Assembly (NCBI RefSeq): GCF_019923745.1
Contig: NZ_JAANOG010000005.1
Location: forward strand, 124,001 to 188,000
Length of the DNA stretch: 64,000 nucleotides
Direction of reading: 5' to 3'
Origin: Aquirufa aurantiipilula
Lineage (GTDB): Bacteria > Bacteroidota > Bacteroidia > Cytophagales > Spirosomataceae
Shown here: positions 62,275 through 64,000 of the stretch, piece by piece
Position numbering within the stretch: position 1 is the first letter of the stretch
How the letters are laid out: every line of letters begins with the position of its first letter
Made by a program: the position numbers and the translations under genes
Notes under the pieces: model-generated
Told to the model about the DNA's origin: nothing
What the model saw: only the letters and a program-made list of their open reading frames with translations
The model's database searches: none

Positions 62275-64000
62275 ATGAAACTTAACTATATCTTCTGCCT
62301 ACTTTTCACATCCAGTTTGTTTTTTGGATGTAGTTTGGAAGAAATTCCAGAGGCAACGACCACCAAAGGCCCCATTTTCAGTAGTGAAAGCGGCCTGATT
62401 TTATATACCAATTCATTCTACAACATGATGAATGGGAAAAACTTACATCGTGCTGATGCGATGTCTGACTATTTAGCCAGAAAAGACACCCCACCTTTCA
62501 TCACTCCAGGTAACTTTAGTGCGGAGGTGAGTTCAGGATGGTCTTGGTCTGATCTAAGAAATATCAACTATTTCATTAAAAACTGCAACGATCCCAAGGT
62601 TCCTTTAGCGGTTCGAAATAACTACATTGGTATTGCTAGATTCTTTCGTGCTTGGTTTTATTATGAAAAAGTAAAGCGCTTTGGTGATGTGCCATGGATC
62701 AATAAACCCTTGGATGTTTCAGATACTGAACTATTAAATAAGGGGAGAGATTCTCGCGTCATGGTGATGGACTCTGTCATTGCAGATTTGAATTTTGCTT
62801 GTGCTAATATCACGGCAAAAACAGAAGGAACGCGTAGTTTGATTACAAAATATGCGGCATTTGCTTTCAAATCACGCGTTTGTCTTTATGAAGGCACATT
62901 AAGAAAATACCACACTAATTTAAATTTAGCTTCCAGTTCAGCTAACCTATTAACTCAAGCTGCTGCTGCTGCTAAAGTGGTAATGGATGAAGCTGGTTAT
63001 AAATTATATGATGGTGCTGGAGTGGATAAATCGTACCGACAGGTGTTCATTAACCCAGCACCAGTAGCAACCGAGGTGATACTTTCTGCTGTTTGTGACT
63101 TGGCATTGAATAACCTAAATGATGGTAACTGGTATTGGACTTCAGGAACCTATGGTGATAAGGCCAACTTCATTCGTTCCTTCATCAATACTTATTTAAA
63201 CATTGATGGTACACCTTTCACCAATAATCCTGCATATAAAACGATGCTGTTCAAGGATGAAGTAAAAGGTCGAGATAAGCGTTTACAACAAACCATTCGT
63301 TCGGGAGATTACAAGCGATTAAACAATGGGGTTTTAGAAGCAGCTCCTCCTTTGTTCTCTTATACCTTTACAGGCTATCAACCTATTAAATGGGCTCTTG
63401 ATGATATGTATTATGATACTCGAGATTTAAATATCAACTCTGTCTCCATCATCCGTTATGCTGAGGTATTACTAAATTATGCTGAAGCAAAAGCAGAATT
63501 AGGTTCATTAACTGATGCTGATTGGGCTGCGAGCATTGGCTTATTAAGAAAAAGAGCCGGTATAACAGGTGGAACGAGCACCTTACCAAAGGTCATTGAC
63601 ACTTACCTCCAAACAACCTATTTTCCTGCTATTTCTGATCCGATTATCTTGGAGGTACGTAGAGAAAGAGGTATTGAATTATGCTTGGAAGGTTTCCGCT
63701 TTGATGATATTGTAAGATGGAGAAGAGGAGAGCTGATGCAAATGGAATGGAATGGAATGTATGTGCCAAATTTGGATACTCCTTTAGACTTAAATGAAGA
63801 TGGGAAATTGGATGTAGCCTTCTACCAAAAACTACCAACCAAAGTTTCAGGAGTTACTTATGTAGAGGTTTCTCCACTAATCAGTGGAAAGACTAATCCT
63901 CAATTACTTTCAAATGGTACTTCGGGAGAATTGACTTGGTTCAATAACATACCTAGGAAATGGGAAAATAAACACTATTTATACCCTATTCCTGCTGGAG
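62275..64000 (+). CDS. SusD/RagB-family lipoprotein (partial, runs off right edge)
   Basis: 575 codons from the ATG at 62275, open to the end of the window. The lipobox ends at Cys19 (SLFFGC). SusD features are FFRAWFYYEKVKRFGDVPWI, KYAAFAFKSRVCLYEGT, SIIRYAEVLLNYAEAKAEL, GLLRKRAGI and RRERGIELCLEGFRFDDIVRWRRGE. The C-terminus ends in the typical HYLYPIP region, so little is missing. It partners the SusC gene 68 bases upstream. Confidence 0.95.
   Translation, partial: MKLNYIFCLLFTSSLFFGCSLEEIPEATTTKGPIFSSESGLILYTNSFYNMMNGKNLHRADAMSDYLARKDTPPFITPGNFSAEVSSGWSWSDLRNINYFIKNCNDPKVPLAVRNNYIGIARFFRAWFYYEKVKRFGDVPWINKPLDVSDTELLNKGRDSRVMVMDSVIADLNFACANITAKTEGTRSLITKYAAFAFKSRVCLYEGTLRKYHTNLNLASSSANLLTQAAAAAKVVMDEAGYKLYDGAGVDKSYRQVFINPAPVATEVILSAVCDLALNNLNDGNWYWTSGTYGDKANFIRSFINTYLNIDGTPFTNNPAYKTMLFKDEVKGRDKRLQQTIRSGDYKRLNNGVLEAAPPLFSYTFTGYQPIKWALDDMYYDTRDLNINSVSIIRYAEVLLNYAEAKAELGSLTDADWAASIGLLRKRAGITGGTSTLPKVIDTYLQTTYFPAISDPIILEVRRERGIELCLEGFRFDDIVRWRRGELMQMEWNGMYVPNLDTPLDLNEDGKLDVAFYQKLPTKVSGVTYVEVSPLISGKTNPQLLSNGTSGELTWFNNIPRKWENKHYLYPIPAG

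Overview
The window looks like a chromosomal segment of a low-GC member of the Bacteroidota, most probably of the Cytophagales type. The reasons are two SusC/SusD pairs, a type IX secretion (T9SS) C-terminal signal on a giant repeat protein, Bacteroidota-style TAnnTTTG promoter elements, weak Shine-Dalgarno sites, and AraC/Crp regulators of the Bacteroidota type. No rRNA, tRNA, CRISPR, phage or transposase gene was seen. The genus cannot be fixed from the sequence alone.

Layout. (1) 1-6322: surface-polysaccharide locus. A minus-strand operon (wHTH/nucleotidyltransferase-like regulator, UDP-HexNAc dehydrogenase, flippase, LegC-type aminotransferase, NeuD-type acyltransferase, NeuB-type synthase running off the left edge) makes a nonulosonic (sialic/legionaminic-like) sugar. 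A divergent phosphoglycosyl transferase lies opposite. (2) 6532-9079: recJ and a small DoxX-like membrane protein, bracketed by a cluster of short palindromic repeats. (3) 9090-27301: an 18-kb run of minus-strand genes: SusC, SusD, three planctomycete-type c-type cytochrome proteins, two Tat-type DUF1501 proteins, a small outer-membrane protein and a beta-propeller phosphoesterase. I regard this as the most interesting system in the window. (4) 27693-28576: Dabb protein and a Crp/Fnr regulator. (5) 28577-34225: a long non-coding leader, then a 1566-residue T9SS cargo protein containing ten 70-residue repeats, closed by a strong terminator. (6) 34321-42999: pirin, YceI, a patatin phospholipase between two paralogous six-cysteine lipoproteins, a 595-residue conserved unknown, a LOG-family nucleotidase and an outer-membrane receptor. 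(7) 43003-52562: sugar oxidation and degradation genes (GMC oxidoreductase, its small subunit and two exported TIM-barrel isomerase-like proteins), a sulfatase, a membrane AraC regulator and a GH2 enzyme. (8) 52577-58601: membrane proteins, sterol-desaturase-like oxidase, amino-sugar-6-phosphate deaminase, M28 peptidase, sialidase-fold protein, OsmC and a second pirin. (9) 58949-64000: a second SusC/SusD pair, with SusD cut by the right edge.

How the parts fit. Much of the window is about the cell envelope and glycans: building a charged surface sugar on the left, and taking up and breaking down polymers through SusCD systems, secreted oxidoreductases, a sulfatase and a glycosidase elsewhere. 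The SusCD-cytochrome-DUF1501 block suggests an oxidative step coupled to uptake of an unknown substrate. This is inference from gene order and domain content, not from any demonstrated reaction.
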